DNA from: Candidatus Helarchaeota archaeon
GTDB taxonomy: Archaea; Asgardarchaeota; Lokiarchaeia; Helarchaeales; JABXJV01
NCBI GenBank assembly: GCA_013375355.1
Contig: JABXJV010000203.1
Coordinates: 1-6,587 of the forward strand
Direction of reading: 5' to 3'
Length of the DNA stretch: 6,587 bases
Shown: one piece after another, positions 6,061 through 6,587 of the stretch
How positions within the stretch are numbered: position 1 is the stretch's first letter
Layout of the letters: every line of letters begins with the position of its first letter
The notes under the pieces: generated by a model
The model's input: only the letters and a program-made list of their open reading frames with translations
Databases searched by the model: none
Told to the model about the DNA's origin: nothing
Made by a program: the position numbers and the translations under genes

Positions 6061-6072
6061 TTTTCTGTTTTT
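6061..6072 (+). terminator. T-rich tract, possible terminator after the winged-helix/membrane gene
   Basis: TTTTCTGTTTTT lies 83-94 bases after the stop at 5978 and before the next gene at 6117. Archaeal termination often occurs at such tracts. An A/T-only inverted repeat (6023-6030 with 6038-6045) lies upstream but is too weak and distant to count as a stem. The rest of 5979-6116 holds no gene; a TATA-like GAATTAATAAAAA (6073-6085) could promote the next gene. Confidence 0.3.
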
Positions 6073-6116
6073 GAATTAATAAAAATTAGTTAAATTAGAA
6101 TAATTTTGGGGTCCAA

Positions 6117-6338
6117 TTGGCAAATAATGAAATTATTGAAATCGATAATGATTTTGAATCAATAAAATCAAAAAAATTGCTTGGGTTTATATCTCAAAAT
6201 ATATTAAACACAGTCAAGAATCTTGATCTAACTGAAAAAGAAAAAAGGATACTATTAAAAGACATAGTTCTGTTAGATAATGGTGAAAGGGAAGAATGGT
6301 TGGCGGATTTTATAGATAGCATAAAAAAGGAGAAATAG
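6117..6338 (+). CDS. Hypothetical 73-residue acidic/helical protein, TTG start
   Basis: I do not recognise this small protein. It is rich in Glu, Asp, Lys, Ile and Leu, has no cysteine and no membrane segment. It looks mostly helical: residues 12-35 ('FESIKSKKLLGFISQNILNT...') and 38-72 ('LTEKEKRILLKDIVLLDNGE...' then 'EWLADFIDSIKKE') form two amphipathic helical stretches joined by a short 'NLDLT' turn. The start is TTG, since the nearby ATG at 6127 is out of frame. GGGG at 6108-6111, five bases before TTG, resembles a ribosome site imperfectly. The gene stands alone, 138 bases after the upstream gene, and converges with a minus-strand gene 11 bases away. Regular amino-acid composition and the clean amphipathic pattern favour a real gene. 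A protein-protein interaction role would be a guess. Confidence 0.62.
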   Translation: MANNEIIEIDNDFESIKSKKLLGFISQNILNTVKNLDLTEKEKRILLKDIVLLDNGEREEWLADFIDSIKKEK

Positions 6339-6349
6339 ATTTATGAATT

Positions 6350-6587
6350 TTACATGTTTCTACCGTAAATTAAATATGCAATTAGGTAGGTTTCGAGAAT
6401 TATTAACGGATATAAATATCCTGTCGTTGATTGGAGCCAGAAATAAGCGATTAGATCCACATGTAAAATTAGACCAAAGAATATAGCATCAAATAAGAAA
6501 TTCATGCCGCATAAAATGATGCCAAAAATAACCGCATCCAGTGCCCATCTATCTGGAATAATGGGATTATTTTGTTCATACTTCCAC
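6350..6587 (-). CDS. Polytopic membrane protein, C-terminal end (partial, runs off right edge)
   Basis: Read on the minus strand, an open frame of 78 codons enters at the right edge and stops at TAA (6352-6350). It begins WKYEQNNPIIPDRWALDAVI and ends LIILETYLIAYLIYGRNM. Two to three hydrophobic segments are visible: about residues 16-42 ('LDAVIFGIILCGMNFLFDAI' then FFGLI), perhaps 43-52, and 59-74 near the C-terminus. Asp residues sit inside or next to the hydrophobic stretches (D17, D33, D44). The arrangement recalls small archaeal and bacterial membrane proteins of unknown function such as DUF5367-type proteins, but the match is too loose to assign. A run of six T on the minus strand (6328-6323), inside the end of the convergent gene, could end its transcript. 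No database comparison was possible; the start lies outside the window. Confidence 0.68.
   Translation of the reverse strand, partial: WKYEQNNPIIPDRWALDAVIFGIILCGMNFLFDAIFFGLILHVDLIAYFWLQSTTGYLYPLIILETYLIAYLIYGRNM

Noticed and set aside
1..6587. RNA genes, CRISPR arrays, insertion sequences, riboswitches
   Set aside because: No tRNA-like cloverleaf arms, regularly spaced repeats, transposase motifs or structured leader were found by eye on either strand.

Overview
The window is AT-rich and carries compact, closely packed genes, several of them preceded by GGTGA/GGAG ribosome sites. The set (an EamA-type transporter, a small FMN nitroreductase, a TM1367-like cyclophilin-fold protein, an M28 peptidase with a PKD-like tail, a winged-helix/membrane fusion and a tail-anchored zinc ribbon) fits an archaeon best. 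AT-rich Asgard genomes of the Lokiarchaeia type are my first guess. This is an inference from style and gene content; the window has no rRNA or other marker gene.

Layout. At the left edge (1-184, + strand) is the C-terminal end of a nitroreductase-family protein, followed by a 73-residue zinc-ribbon protein with a C-terminal membrane anchor (256-477). It converges on a four-gene minus-strand cluster (3157 down to 492): EamA/DMT transporter, nitroreductase, cyclophilin-like protein, and class I SAM methyltransferase. The genes overlap or lie 15-19 bases apart and look like one operon. Upstream of it on the same strand, after 128 non-coding bases, is an M28-family metallopeptidase (4932-3286). 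A divergent plus-strand gene (5058-5978) encodes a winged-helix domain followed by about seven membrane segments. A 73-residue hypothetical gene starting with TTG (6117-6338) then converges on the C-terminal end of a minus-strand membrane protein that runs off the right edge (6587-6350).

How the genes may work together. The operon combines a metabolite exporter/importer, a flavin-dependent reductase, a small cyclophilin-fold protein and a small-molecule-type methyltransferase, which would suit modification and transport of a small compound. The sequence does not identify the compound. The M28 peptidase is probably a separate unit.

The points most worth a second look are these. The winged-helix/membrane gene has no ATG, GTG or TTG start for its first 86 codons and appears to start at ATT or ATA behind a good ribosome site. 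The M28 enzyme keeps all five expected metal ligands but has His where the family's general-base Glu is expected. The zinc-ribbon protein has a tail-anchored topology. I see no RNA genes, CRISPR arrays, insertion sequences or origins.
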